This document shows, one piece after another, positions 18,114 through 27,203 of a DNA stretch of 64,000 nucleotides (positions within the stretch are counted from its first letter, which is position 1; each line of letters starts with the position of its first letter). This DNA is from G963668605 sp963668605 (GTDB taxonomy: Bacteria > Acidobacteriota > Terriglobia > Bryobacterales > Bryobacteraceae): NCBI GenBank assembly GCA_963668605.1, contig OY764903.1, positions 1,488,001 through 1,552,000 on the forward strand, read 5' to 3'. The position numbers and the translations under genes are program-made. The notes beneath the pieces are model-generated. The model was not told the origin of the DNA and ran no database searches. It saw only the letters and a program-made list of their open reading frames with translations.

Positions 18114-19496
18114 ATGAGCGAAATGAAAACTGAAACGACATCCCGCCGCCACTTTCTGGCCGGCGCATCGGCTTTGGCCGGAGTTGCGCTGCCACCCGTG
18201 CACGCGGCCGAGAATAATACGATTAAGGTTGCCCTCGTCGGTTGCGGCGGGCGCGGAACCGGCGCCGCGATCAACGCCCTCTCCGTCACGAACGGCCCCA
18301 CCAAGCTGGTCGCCATGGCCGACGTGGTGCCGAAGAAGATGAGCGATAGCTACGACAAACTGAAATCGCAGTTTTCCGGGCAAGTCGACGTGCCGCCCGA
18401 GCGCAGGTTCCTGGGCTTCGACGCGTTCCGCCAGGCGATGGACTCGATGAAGGCCGGCGATATTGTGATCCTCGGCACACCGCCCGCTTTCCGATGGGTG
18501 CAGTTCAGTTACGCCATCGAAAAAGGGCTGCACACATTCATGGAGAAGCCCGTCACAGTCGATGGTCCCAGCACGCGCCGGATGCTGAAGCTCGGCGAAC
18601 TTTCGGTTCAGAAGAATCTGAAAGTGGGCGTCGGTCTGATGGTGCGCCACTGCCGCGCACGCCAGGAACTGCTCAAACGGATTCGCGCGGGCGAGATCGG
18701 CGACATCGTCGCGATGCGCGCGTATCGTATGGGACAGGGTGGTGGAACGGCCCCGCCGAAGCCGGAAGGCATCAGCGAACTGACATACCAGATTCAGAAG
18801 TTCCACGCTTTCCTGTGGGCCAGCGGCGGAGTCTTCAGCGACTACTATATCCACCAGATCGATGAATGCAGTTGGATGAAGGGAGCCTGGCCGGTCGAGG
18901 CTCACGCTGTCGGCGGACGCCATTATCGTGGCGACTCGCTCGATCAGAATTTCGATACATACTCGGTGCAGTACGCCTTCCCCGACGGCAGCATGCTGTA
19001 TTTCGACGGCCGCAACATGAAGGGCTGCCGCGACGAGTTCGCCAGCTACGCGCATGGCTCCAAGGGCTCGGCGGTGATCTCCACACTGGCGCACACGCCG
19101 GGCATCACGCGGATCTACAAGGGGCAAAAGATGCCGAGGGTCACCTCGCGCAAACAGATTCCGCTGCCGGCGGATCCGAATCTCGTCTGGGCTTTCCCGC
19201 AACCGGAAAAGACCCCGTACCAGTGGGAGTGGGACGACCTGCTCGAAGCGATCCGGCAGGACAAACCCTATAACGAAGTGAAACGCGGCGCCGAGGCGAG
19301 CTTGGTAGCATCAATGGGACGCATGGCCGCGCACACAGGCCAGATCATCACCTTCGACCAGATGCTCAACTGCGAACACGAATTCGCGCCGGACGTCGAC
19401 AAGCTCACGATGGATGGCCCCGCGCCGGTACGCTTGGGCGCCGACGGCAAATACCCGGTGCCGGAACCGGGCATCAAGAAGGATCGGGAATACTAA
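18114..19496 (+). CDS. Tat-exported Gfo/Idh/MocA-family oxidoreductase
   Basis: The protein has 460 residues. ATG 18114 is preceded by GAAGGGA and leads straight into a Tat signal (TTSRRHFLAGASALAGVAL). The Rossmann fold follows with VALVGCGGRGTG, and the family's EKP catalytic-lysine motif is present as FMEKPVTVDG. The C-terminal domain has YYIHQIDECSWMKGAWP, with the His where the family keeps its general acid/base. Family members move hydride between NAD(P) and sugars. Export through Tat, which carries folded proteins with bound cofactor, fits a periplasmic enzyme. It follows the TIM-barrel epimerase in an apparent operon. Confidence 0.88.
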   Translation: MSEMKTETTSRRHFLAGASALAGVALPPVHAAENNTIKVALVGCGGRGTGAAINALSVTNGPTKLVAMADVVPKKMSDSYDKLKSQFSGQVDVPPERRFLGFDAFRQAMDSMKAGDIVILGTPPAFRWVQFSYAIEKGLHTFMEKPVTVDGPSTRRMLKLGELSVQKNLKVGVGLMVRHCRARQELLKRIRAGEIGDIVAMRAYRMGQGGGTAPPKPEGISELTYQIQKFHAFLWASGGVFSDYYIHQIDECSWMKGAWPVEAHAVGGRHYRGDSLDQNFDTYSVQYAFPDGSMLYFDGRNMKGCRDEFASYAHGSKGSAVISTLAHTPGITRIYKGQKMPRVTSRKQIPLPADPNLVWAFPQPEKTPYQWEWDDLLEAIRQDKPYNEVKRGAEASLVASMGRMAAHTGQIITFDQMLNCEHEFAPDVDKLTMDGPAPVRLGADGKYPVPEPGIKKDREY

Positions 19497-19528
19497 ACGA
19501 CGCTGTAATATAGAGTGGTGAAATTGCA

Positions 19529-19620
19529 GCCTCCGGTCGCTAGCGCTCCCGGCACCGTGTGGCCGGAACGGGCCGGAGGCAATCTGTTTAACAGTGCCGG
19601 GAGCGCGAGCGACCGGAGGC
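19529..19620. repeat. Palindromic dispersed repeat, copy 1 (REP-like)
   Basis: Two 30-bp arms, at 19529-19558 and 19591-19620, are inverted copies with two mismatches. The arm core is GTGCCGGGAGCGC then AGCGACCGGAGGC. The 32-bp spacer contains another GGCCGGAGGC. Related right arms occur at 44972 and 54826. It lies between the Gfo/Idh and isomerase-like genes and would form a long hairpin, so it may act as a transcription barrier. Confidence 0.85.
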
Positions 19621-19656
19621 TAGCATCAGTGTTTCAGATCTGAATAGGAGGAATAG

Positions 19657-21141
19657 ATGGGCTGCTGCATGCACGGAGTGACGCGGCGACAGATCATGGC
19701 CGGCGCGGCGGCTGTGCCGCTAGTGAGCGGACTTGGCGCGGCGGCGGCGAAGCCGGGCGAGCGATTGACGCTGCGGGTGCAGCCGGTGCTGGTGTACCAG
19801 TTGCCGAAGCGGCGCGCTCAGACGAGCTGGCGCAGTTGGGGCGGCCTGCAGACGGAGAAAGACGTCTCCGAAGAGCGCGAGCGGATTGGGCGCGAGCTGA
19901 AAACGATTGCCGCAAAAACAGGTTACCCCGTCGAGATGCTGCCCTTGCGGGAAGTGACCGATGTCGCATCGGGCAAAGCGGCAGCGGCGGGCGACTATGA
20001 CGTTCTGTTGAGCTACGCGGCAGGCGGCGGAGTGAATGTGCTGGAGAGCGTCTCGCGGCCGGACCGGCGTGAGATCATCTTCCTGCGGCACAGATCGGGT
20101 CCGGTCTCGCTGTGGTACGAGATCATCCACCCGCGCTACCTGCGGAAAACGGTGGATGAACTCGGACAACCGGGAGTCACGGCGCGGGATGTCGTGGTGG
20201 ACGATCTCGGCGACGTCGCGTGGCGTCTGCGCGCGCTCGGCGGATTAAAGAACACCGTAGGCCGCAGGATTCTGTGCCTCGGTGGAGCGGCTGGCTGGGG
20301 CGCGGGCGGGAAGAAAGCACCACAGATGGCGCGTGACGTCTTCAAGATGGAACTGCTGCCGGTAACTTACGAGGAGCTAAGCAGGCGGCTGAAAGTGGCG
20401 CGCGCGGACGACGGTGGCGTGCGCGTGTGCCGGCAGTTGGCGGCGGACTACCTCTCAAAGAAGAACGTAAAGCTGGAAACGGACCGCGCCGCTGTCGAGA
20501 ACGCCTTTGTGCTCACGAAAGTTCTGCGCGAGATGATGAAGGACGCCGGAGTCACGGCGTTCACGATCAACAACTGCATGTCCACGGTGATGTCGATCGG
20601 TGAGACGACGGCGTGCCTTCCATTGAGCCTGCTGAACGATGAAGGCTATTTGGCTTTTTGCGAATCGGACTTCGTGGTAATTCCCTCGGGAGTGCTGTTG
20701 AATTCGATCGCGGGCGTGCCCGTGTTCCTAAACGATCCGACCACGCCGCATCACGGACTGGTCACGCTGGCGCACTGCACCTCGCCGCGACGGCTCGATG
20801 GCGCAAATCTGGAGCCCGTGCGAATGCTGACGCATTTCGAAAGCGACTACGGGGCGTCCCCGAAAGTCGAGATGCGCATCGGACAGAAGGTCACCAACAT
20901 TGTGCCCGACTTCGGCTTCAAGAAGTGGGTAGGCTTCGAAGGTGAAATTCTGGGCAATCCGTTTCTGCCGATTTGCCGCGCGCAGATCGACGTCGGCATC
21001 AAAGGCAGCACGGAACGGCTGGCCGAAGAGATGCGCGGATTCCACTGGATGATGTGCTACGGCGACTATCTGAAAGAGACCGGCTACGCGCTCCAGAAGC
21101 TGGGCGTGGATTGGGTCGACATCAGCGCGATGCGCTCATAG
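19657..21141 (+). CDS. Tat-exported sugar isomerase-like protein
   Basis: The protein has 494 residues with a very strong AGGAGGAATAG before the ATG. The start is MGCCMHGVTRRQIMAGAAAVP, a Tat-type signal. The soluble part resembles the L-fucose/L-arabinose isomerase fold: an N-terminal Rossmann-like domain (DYDVLLSYAAGG, VGRRILCLGGAAGWG), then a middle domain with TAFTINNCMST, GYLAFCESDFVVIPSGVLL and NDPTTPHHGLVTLAHC, which carry acidic and His residues as in metal-dependent isomerases. The signal and the unusual length make the assignment tentative. It is convergent with the lipoprotein at 21143. Confidence 0.65.
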   Translation: MGCCMHGVTRRQIMAGAAAVPLVSGLGAAAAKPGERLTLRVQPVLVYQLPKRRAQTSWRSWGGLQTEKDVSEERERIGRELKTIAAKTGYPVEMLPLREVTDVASGKAAAAGDYDVLLSYAAGGGVNVLESVSRPDRREIIFLRHRSGPVSLWYEIIHPRYLRKTVDELGQPGVTARDVVVDDLGDVAWRLRALGGLKNTVGRRILCLGGAAGWGAGGKKAPQMARDVFKMELLPVTYEELSRRLKVARADDGGVRVCRQLAADYLSKKNVKLETDRAAVENAFVLTKVLREMMKDAGVTAFTINNCMSTVMSIGETTACLPLSLLNDEGYLAFCESDFVVIPSGVLLNSIAGVPVFLNDPTTPHHGLVTLAHCTSPRRLDGANLEPVRMLTHFESDYGASPKVEMRIGQKVTNIVPDFGFKKWVGFEGEILGNPFLPICRAQIDVGIKGSTERLAEEMRGFHWMMCYGDYLKETGYALQKLGVDWVDISAMRS

Positions 21142-21142
21142 G

Positions 21143-22267
21143 CTACCAACGTAGTTCTTCGCCGCCGGCCAGCACGAGGCTCAGGATGTCGCTGCGCGAG
21201 CGGTCGAATTCGACCGGCAGCATCTGGCGGCCGTAGGGCCGGAGAACGACTAGACTGCTCACAATCTCCTGCGGCTGGCGCACGCCGGCAGAGTGCAACA
21301 CATTCCCCACCGTGCTGCGGCCGAGTATGTACGGAGCAGCCTTGCCGTTGGCGCGCACCATCATTTCGGGCGTCAGAATCGTGTCGGCGGGAATGGAAAT
21401 ACAACTCGCCTGTGCCGCCTTTACAGATTTGCAGAAACGCTCCGGATCAGCTTCAAATTGCTTCGTCAGCGGGTCGAGCAGTTCCGGCCGTGAGGCCGCG
21501 AGCAGCGCTATCTTGCGGTCTTCTGCAATTTTCCAGGTGCGGAAAAAATAGCGCACGTAGCGCGCCGAACCCGGCAGTTCGAGCAACTGCGCGGTAGCGT
21601 GCCGCGGGTTCGAGAGTTTCCCTTTAGAGTTGTGTTCCACCGAACGAAGCACGATTTTGACGCCGCCGCGATCGGGCTTCAAGTCGTAATTCACAGTCTC
21701 AAATCCGTCGCCGAGCGGCGCCACGGACCTTAACGAGAACTGCGGCTCCAGATCCAGATAGCCTAACATCACGTGGCTGCCATAGCGTAGCTCATAGGCC
21801 AGACTGGACGGCAACGCGAGATTCTCAACGATGCGCCGCGCCAGGCGCTCGGCCTCGCCCGACGCGAGACAGCCGCTCTGTTCGCGCTGCTCCAACTCCT
21901 TACCGAAGCGCGCCCACCAGGCCAGATCCCGCAGTGGTTCACCCACGAGTGGACCTTTGCCTCCGGTCACGATGACTTGGCCAAGCGGTCCGATGGCATC
22001 GGGGCTGACGTCCACTTGCGCTGTCATGCCGTTCCAGGAGAGCCGCACCTCCGGAATGGCCACGTTGCAGGCTGGACTCGCGTTCCGGATCGAGCGCGCT
22101 TTGTCCAACCGGACAAGGCGCCCTTTCACGGGAAGCGGAGGCACGAGCAGATGTCCTTCACCGGCCGGGCGAAGCTGCCAGTTCCTCGCGGACTTCTGCC
22201 GCGCGGCGCAACCGGCCAACGCCAAAGCAATCACGGTCACGATAAGAGCGGGCAATTTGAAATGCAT
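21143..22267 (-). CDS. Lipoprotein of unknown function with C-terminal SLBB-like segment
   Basis: The protein has 374 residues from ATG 22267, the start that leads directly into a lipoprotein signal (MHFKLPALIVTVIALALAGC, lipobox LALAGC). The middle part is mostly beta with a conserved-looking AYELRYGSHVMLGYLDLEPQF. The C-terminal 60 residues read AAPYILGRSTVGNVLHSAG, then SLVVLRPYGRQMLPVEFDRSRSDILSLVLAGGEELRW. This resembles an SLBB or GfcC-like beta-grasp module of polysaccharide-export lipoproteins, but that is a visual guess. No capsule genes are nearby. It ends one base from the convergent isomerase-like gene. Confidence 0.6.
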   Translation of the reverse strand: MHFKLPALIVTVIALALAGCAARQKSARNWQLRPAGEGHLLVPPLPVKGRLVRLDKARSIRNASPACNVAIPEVRLSWNGMTAQVDVSPDAIGPLGQVIVTGGKGPLVGEPLRDLAWWARFGKELEQREQSGCLASGEAERLARRIVENLALPSSLAYELRYGSHVMLGYLDLEPQFSLRSVAPLGDGFETVNYDLKPDRGGVKIVLRSVEHNSKGKLSNPRHATAQLLELPGSARYVRYFFRTWKIAEDRKIALLAASRPELLDPLTKQFEADPERFCKSVKAAQASCISIPADTILTPEMMVRANGKAAPYILGRSTVGNVLHSAGVRQPQEIVSSLVVLRPYGRQMLPVEFDRSRSDILSLVLAGGEELRW

Positions 22268-22369
22268 GTCTATTCCTTGTGTTGTTATGGACACCGCGCG
22301 AACGATAAGTGTTCCCCCGCAGGTCATGTTGACAACAGTTATAAGCTGATAGCCATAGGACTCGATCGA

Positions 22370-23917
22370 ATGACTCGCAGAAATTTGTTAAAACTGAGCG
22401 GTGCGGCAGCGGCGGCTCCGGCCGTCCTGCCCCAAGGCATAGGGCGGCGCAACAAACCAAACATCCTGTTTTTGATGACCGATCAGCAGCGCGGCGATTG
22501 CATCGGCTCGGACGGCAATCGCGCGATTCGCACGCCGAACATGGACCGCATCGGACAGGAAGGCGTACGTTTCAATCACGCCTATTCTTCGACTCCTACG
22601 TGCACGCCCGCGCGAACGGCGCTGCTCACTGGCCTATCGCCCTGGCATCACGGGATGCTCGGCATGGTGGCGATGGCCAACCGCTATCCGCTCGAGAAGC
22701 CGCGCGCATTACGCGACGCGGGCTACTACACGATGACGATAGGGAAGCAGCATTTCTCGCCGATGCGCAACGGGCATGGCTATCACCGCATGTTGCTCGA
22801 CGAACATTGCCCTTGCGGTAACGGTCCGCAAGTCTACGCCGCCGCCGAGGCACGCGGCCCCATCGAGCGCAGCGATTACGAAGCGTGGTTCTGGTCGCAG
22901 GCGCCCACGCTCGATCCGCACGCGACCAAACTATGGTGGAACGACTTCCCTGCCCGGCCCTACGCGCTTCCGGAACCGCTGCATCCCACCAACTGGACGG
23001 GCGACACGGCGGTCAAGTTCCTCAACGACTATAACGGCAAGGATCCGTTCTTCCTCAAGGTCTCCTTCATTCGCCCGCACAGCCCATACGATCCGCCCGA
23101 ACGTTTTCTGCGGATGTACCAGGATGCTGATTTACCGGTGGCACAAGTGGGTAAATGGGCGGCCCGTTACGAGACGCGGAATAGCGAGCGCGATGATATC
23201 TGGCACGGCAAGCTTCCCGCCGAGACCATACGCCGCTCGCGGCAGGGCTACTACGGCTCGATCAGCCATGTCGACGAGCAGATCGGCCGCATCCTCGAAA
23301 CGCTGGAGAAGCGCGGCTTGCTCGAAGAGACGCTGATCGTTTTCACAACCGATCACGGCGACATGACTGGCGATCAGAATCTGTGGCGCAAGTCATATGC
23401 CTACGAACCTTCCTCGCGCATTCCCATGCTGATGCGTTGGCCTGCGGGCTTGATCCCGGTCGCGCGCGGCCAGGTTTTTCCGCAACCTGTCGAGCTTCGC
23501 GACGTGCTGCCGACATTTCTCGATGCTGCCGGCGTGCAGCCTTCGCGGCCCATCGACGGGCGAAGTCTGCTTTCGCTCGTGAAGTCGAAGGGCGAGGGCT
23601 GGCGGGAATTCATCGACCTGGAACACGACGTCTGCTACAGCCCAACCAACCATTGGAACGCGCTGACGGACGGCCGTTGGAAATACATCTTCCACGCGTT
23701 CGACGGTGAAGAGCAGCTCTTCGATCTCGAGACCGATCCGCACGAACTCACTGATCTGGCCGGCGTCACACAGCATGAAGCGCAACTGCGCCGCTGGCGG
23801 CAACGCCTGATCGCGCACTTTGAAGAGCGCGGCGAACCGTTTCTGCAAGGCGGAAAACTCGGACTGCGCCCGAAGAGCCAGACACGCTCGCCGCTGTTTC
23901 CGCGCGACTCAGCGTAA
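22370..23917 (+). CDS. Tat-exported Cys-type sulfatase
   Basis: The protein has 515 residues starting at ATG 22370, where MTRRNLLKLSGAAAAAP gives a Tat signal. The alkaline-phosphatase-like fold follows: NILFLMTDQQRGD (metal Asp 38), and the modification motif C78-TPAR-TALLTG, where the Cys is converted to formylglycine. Later motifs include FIRPHSPYDPP, FTTDHGDMTGD (second metal pair) and NALTDGRWKYI. It should remove sulfate esters from a glycan or phenol outside the cytoplasm. A formylglycine-generating enzyme is not in the window. It is divergent from the lipoprotein gene at 22267. Confidence 0.92.
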   Translation: MTRRNLLKLSGAAAAAPAVLPQGIGRRNKPNILFLMTDQQRGDCIGSDGNRAIRTPNMDRIGQEGVRFNHAYSSTPTCTPARTALLTGLSPWHHGMLGMVAMANRYPLEKPRALRDAGYYTMTIGKQHFSPMRNGHGYHRMLLDEHCPCGNGPQVYAAAEARGPIERSDYEAWFWSQAPTLDPHATKLWWNDFPARPYALPEPLHPTNWTGDTAVKFLNDYNGKDPFFLKVSFIRPHSPYDPPERFLRMYQDADLPVAQVGKWAARYETRNSERDDIWHGKLPAETIRRSRQGYYGSISHVDEQIGRILETLEKRGLLEETLIVFTTDHGDMTGDQNLWRKSYAYEPSSRIPMLMRWPAGLIPVARGQVFPQPVELRDVLPTFLDAAGVQPSRPIDGRSLLSLVKSKGEGWREFIDLEHDVCYSPTNHWNALTDGRWKYIFHAFDGEEQLFDLETDPHELTDLAGVTQHEAQLRRWRQRLIAHFEERGEPFLQGGKLGLRPKSQTRSPLFPRDSA

Positions 23918-23982
23918 CCCGGAACAACTTTTCCGGTTGTAAACTAGTGAGGCCGCCGTGCGGCGATCGAAAGCGAATTGTG

Positions 23983-24789
23983 ATGCTCTGTTTGAAACGT
24001 AGAATGCTTCTGAAAGGTGTTGCGGCGCTGCTGCTAACAGGAGCGCTAACCGCTTCCGCCGAGCCGCTCAAGGTTCTGTTTATCGGCAACAGTTACACCT
24101 ATCAAAACGATTTGCCGCAGGTTCTGGCTAAGATCGCCGCGTCCGCTCCTGAACCTGTTACGGTGGAAACCGGCAAAGTGCTGGTGGGCGGCTCGACATT
24201 GCAGCAGCACTGGAGCCGGCCGGCCGGGTTCGACGAGATTCGCCGGGCCGATTGGGATTACGTAGTCCTGCAAGACCACAGCCTGTTGGGCGGGCGGATC
24301 GTCAATGAGATTCCCGAACTCGCGCCGCCTGACAAGTTTTTCGAATTCGCACGCCTGTACAATGCGGAGATCCGCAAGACGAAGGCCCGCACCGTGTTCT
24401 ACCTCACATGGTCGCGCGAGAAGTTCCCCGAGACCCAGGCCCAACTTACCGAAGCATATCGCAGCATCGCGAAGGAGCTATCGGCTGTCGTCGCTCCGGT
24501 TGGTCTCGCGTTTATGAATGCGCGCATCGGCAAGCCGGGCCTGCAACTCTACATGCCCGATCAATCGCATCCGAGCCCCGCTGGAACATATCTTGCCGCT
24601 TGTGTCTTTTACGCCGTACTCACGGGACGCAATCCCGCAGGGCTTACGGCTACAGTGGTCGACGATCAGCGCAAGCCGCAAAGTCCCAAGGAACTGGTGA
24701 GGCTGAGCGCCGGCGATGCGGAGTTCCTGCAACAGGTCGCCTGGCGCACGGTCCAGGCGGGCTTTGCCGTCACGTCCGCTGCCCGTTGA
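23983..24789 (+). CDS. Secreted SGNH/GDSL-type hydrolase
   Basis: The protein has 268 residues. The start is uncertain between ATG 23983 and ATG 24004; both lead into one signal peptide (RRMLLKGVAALLLTGALTASA). The catalytic Ser lies in LKVLFIGNSYTYQN (S37, block I), followed by DYVVLQDHSLLGG (block III-like, glycine and Asn region) and MPDQSHPSPAGTYLAACVFYAVL with the Asp-x-x-His pair (block V). Family members are esterases or acetylesterases on polysaccharides. It follows the sulfatase at 22370 on the same strand with a 65-bp gap. Confidence 0.82.
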   Translation: MLCLKRRMLLKGVAALLLTGALTASAEPLKVLFIGNSYTYQNDLPQVLAKIAASAPEPVTVETGKVLVGGSTLQQHWSRPAGFDEIRRADWDYVVLQDHSLLGGRIVNEIPELAPPDKFFEFARLYNAEIRKTKARTVFYLTWSREKFPETQAQLTEAYRSIAKELSAVVAPVGLAFMNARIGKPGLQLYMPDQSHPSPAGTYLAACVFYAVLTGRNPAGLTATVVDDQRKPQSPKELVRLSAGDAEFLQQVAWRTVQAGFAVTSAAR

Positions 24790-24816
24790 TCGGGTGGCCC
24801 TGGCTATCCGTCCGCT

Positions 24817-25731
24817 TCAACGCATCTTGCCGGCTTCGGTTTTCATGATGTGCGCGTTGCGCCAGGCCTGCTCGGCGAGCGGTCCTTTGATCGCTCCCGC
24901 CTGTTCGCTGAACTTCGCGGCTTCGAGCACGCGCTGTTTGTTCAGCATCGTTTTTCCGAGTTGGTAGTTCGCTACGCCCAAGTGGAACAGGGCCGGCGCG
25001 AGCATCGCTTGGTTGCCTTGGATGAGCGGCAGAACCGCGCGCAGATCCCTGTCCGCTTCGTAGTACTGTGACTTCTCGGCGTGCATCACGCCGGCCATCC
25101 ATCGGGCTCGAGACAGAGCCGCAGTGCGCTTCCGGTCCCAATCCGCCGCAGAGTAGCCTTCCGGCTTGGGGTGCCGCTCAAGCACGCTCACGACCCGTTC
25201 GGAATAGGCCAACGTGCGATCGGTTTGCTTGCGAGTCATGCTCGCGTCGGCCAACACCAGAAGCAGGTCCTCGTTCTCCGGAAAATTGACGAGCGCCTTT
25301 TCAGCGATCGCCGGAATCTTCGCGCTCGCACCCGTTTGCGAGAGCGCCAGGAAGTAGCGGGCATAGGCTTCGTCGAGATACTTACTCTTGGGATTCTGCT
25401 GCTCCAGCGTCGAAATCAGATCGACCGCCAGCGCGGGAGTGGCGGGGACCGCGGCGGCAAACAGCGCATACTCGCTGTGCAGTTCGATCTCGCGCGCATA
25501 GGCAACGCGCTTAGTCCAGGCGTCCTTGTCAGCCGCGTCTTCCGGCGCCGGCGTCGCGGCCTCTTTGCGCGCAACGGCGCAAGTCTCGACCGCCAGAGTT
25601 TTCACTAACACTGGGTCTTTCTTTGATTCGGCGTCTTTCAGCTTCTGAAAAGCATCCTGCAGATCGTCGGGAGCCGCCAGAGTGGGACCGGCGATGAGAA
25701 GAAGCGTGACAAGCAGTAGAGAACATTTCAT
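24817..25731 (-). CDS. Secreted helical-repeat (TPR-like) protein
   Basis: The protein has 304 residues. ATG 25731 has AGGAG at good distance and starts a signal peptide (MKCSLLLVTLLLIAGPTLAAP). The mature part is almost entirely helical with repeated 34-residue-like units (KYLDEAYARYFLALSQTG, IPAIAEKALVNFPENEDLLLVLADASM, APALFHLGVANYQLGKTML). This is a TPR pattern, which points to protein-protein binding in the periplasm. Such proteins are common and widely spread in Acidobacteria. I cannot name a partner. Confidence 0.7.
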   Translation of the reverse strand: MKCSLLLVTLLLIAGPTLAAPDDLQDAFQKLKDAESKKDPVLVKTLAVETCAVARKEAATPAPEDAADKDAWTKRVAYAREIELHSEYALFAAAVPATPALAVDLISTLEQQNPKSKYLDEAYARYFLALSQTGASAKIPAIAEKALVNFPENEDLLLVLADASMTRKQTDRTLAYSERVVSVLERHPKPEGYSAADWDRKRTAALSRARWMAGVMHAEKSQYYEADRDLRAVLPLIQGNQAMLAPALFHLGVANYQLGKTMLNKQRVLEAAKFSEQAGAIKGPLAEQAWRNAHIMKTEAGKMR

Positions 25732-25810
25732 ATCAGTCTCCTCACCTTGCGCCTGTATTATAGTCCTGGAATTCGCGGTGGGGAAGCCTATCGTGCGTCC
25801 GCTGAGGGAG

Positions 25811-27070
25811 CTAGTTGTGATAGAGCCGGTGGGCGATGATATGGGCGTTTTTCGCGGCGCCGCCGGCCGCCGAAGTCTCAAGGAGCAATTCAAATGAGAC
25901 CGTATCCGAAAATGCTCGAAGGCCCAAGGCAGCGAGCACCAGTTCCGGTGAGCGCGGTGAGAGTACGAATTCGGCGGCTGCCTCCGTCGCTTCAATCGTG
26001 CCGCCGGAGATCAGCATCACGCTTCTGTTGCCACTGAGATTCGGTACCAGCGCAACTCTGGCGTAGGACTTTCTGTCAGCATCCGACTCCGCACCGGGCA
26101 AATAGTTTGGAGCTTCCCCTTCTCGCGGGTGCCTGTTCACGATCGTCGCCTGCAACGATGGATTCGAAAATGAAAAGCGGAAGTTTAGCTTATCCTCAAA
26201 TAGCGACACCCACGGATTCGAGCGCGGGCCGCCAATCAGAAGCAGATTATCCTCTTTTAGATTGCGTGCGGTGACGCTGCGTGCGTGTACAACCTCGATA
26301 TTCTTCGCCATATCGCTGCGCATGCGAATCACGCGGACGGCCACTCCCATGTCGGCAACGCTGGTGAGTTGTGCCGCGGAGAGCGCTGTCAGAATGGCCC
26401 GCTCGCCCGGAGTCTTTGCATCGGGATTGCGCAGGTACTCGCGGTTCGAGTATTCCTCCACGGTGAGGGTCTTGCCGGTGAATTGCTGCAGGAAAACCAT
26501 GCTCGAATCGGCCAGCACGATAAGAGTCCGTTGAGTGGGACGCAGCACCGGGTCCACGATCGAATGAAGCTCCGCTCCGTGTGGGCGATTCCACACCCAG
26601 ACGGAGAGTGCAAGTCCGGCCAGCGCGAGCGTCGAGAGTCCAAAAGCGATCGCGGCAATCCGCCAATGCCGCTCGCTCCCACCGCTAGCCTGGAGCTCCG
26701 GCGCGAGCGCTTGGATCCGCGGTTCAAAGATGGGGACATAGGCCCCTTTGGGAATTTCGATTCGCCAGATTTCGTCGCGGCCTTCGGCGTCAAAGTACTC
26801 GCGGAGCTTGGATCGCAACTGCCGGGCGGAGACACGGACGTTATTGTCGTTACTCGTGTCGTAGTCCGCTGGACGATGGAAAACCTCATGTCCAATGCGC
26901 TGCTCGGTGATCTCATCGCTGCGTCCGCTCAGCGCCAGGTCCGTCACGAAGAGAAAGAAAGCGCGAATGCGCGGCGCATTCCGGAATCCCGGCGCCTCGC
27001 AGACGCGCTGCACCAACTCGCGCTTGTGCAGTTCTTCGGTAGTGGACGGAACGTGGGTTTTGTCTTCCAA
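25811..27070 (-). CDS. Membrane-anchored winged-helix regulator
   Basis: The protein has 419 residues. The N-terminal 105 residues match a helix-turn-helix module often seen in Acidobacteria: PRIRAFFLFVTDLALSGRSDEITEQRIGHEVFHRPADYD, then NNVRVSARQLRSKLREYFDAEGRDEIWRIEIPKGAYVPIF. A single membrane helix follows at about 137-160 (IAAIAFGLSTLALAGLALSVWVW), and then an extracytoplasmic domain of about 250 residues resembling a periplasmic-binding fold. It looks like a one-component regulator that senses outside and binds DNA inside. It is divergent from the three-sulfatase operon at 27204 and may control it. Confidence 0.75.
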   Translation of the reverse strand: MEDKTHVPSTTEELHKRELVQRVCEAPGFRNAPRIRAFFLFVTDLALSGRSDEITEQRIGHEVFHRPADYDTSNDNNVRVSARQLRSKLREYFDAEGRDEIWRIEIPKGAYVPIFEPRIQALAPELQASGGSERHWRIAAIAFGLSTLALAGLALSVWVWNRPHGAELHSIVDPVLRPTQRTLIVLADSSMVFLQQFTGKTLTVEEYSNREYLRNPDAKTPGERAILTALSAAQLTSVADMGVAVRVIRMRSDMAKNIEVVHARSVTARNLKEDNLLLIGGPRSNPWVSLFEDKLNFRFSFSNPSLQATIVNRHPREGEAPNYLPGAESDADRKSYARVALVPNLSGNRSVMLISGGTIEATEAAAEFVLSPRSPELVLAALGLRAFSDTVSFELLLETSAAGGAAKNAHIIAHRLYHN

Positions 27071-27115
27071 TGGCCTCTATTGTATCGTCTCCTTTACGCT
27101 TCCGCCGCCCGTAAC

Positions 27116-27125
27116 TTACATGTAA
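27116..27125. promoter_or_regulatory. Perfect 10-bp palindrome between regulator and sulfatase operon
   Basis: TTACATGTAA is a perfect palindrome in the 133-bp gap between the divergent winged-helix regulator and the first sulfatase. A second, AGACTGTAGTCT (27190-27201), lies two bases before the sulfatase ATG. Either could be an operator of the regulator. This is suggested only by position. Confidence 0.3.
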
Positions 27126-27203
27126 AACCATTTGCTTTCAGGAGAATCCCGTTGGCGTAAGCTACTTTCGGAAAAGTGCGGATTGCCATAGACTGTAGTC
27201 TTT

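Noticed and set aside
17955..19202. 415-codon antisense frame over the Gfo/Idh gene at 18114
   Set aside because: The sense strand has a full Tat signal and family motifs; the antisense peptide has none.
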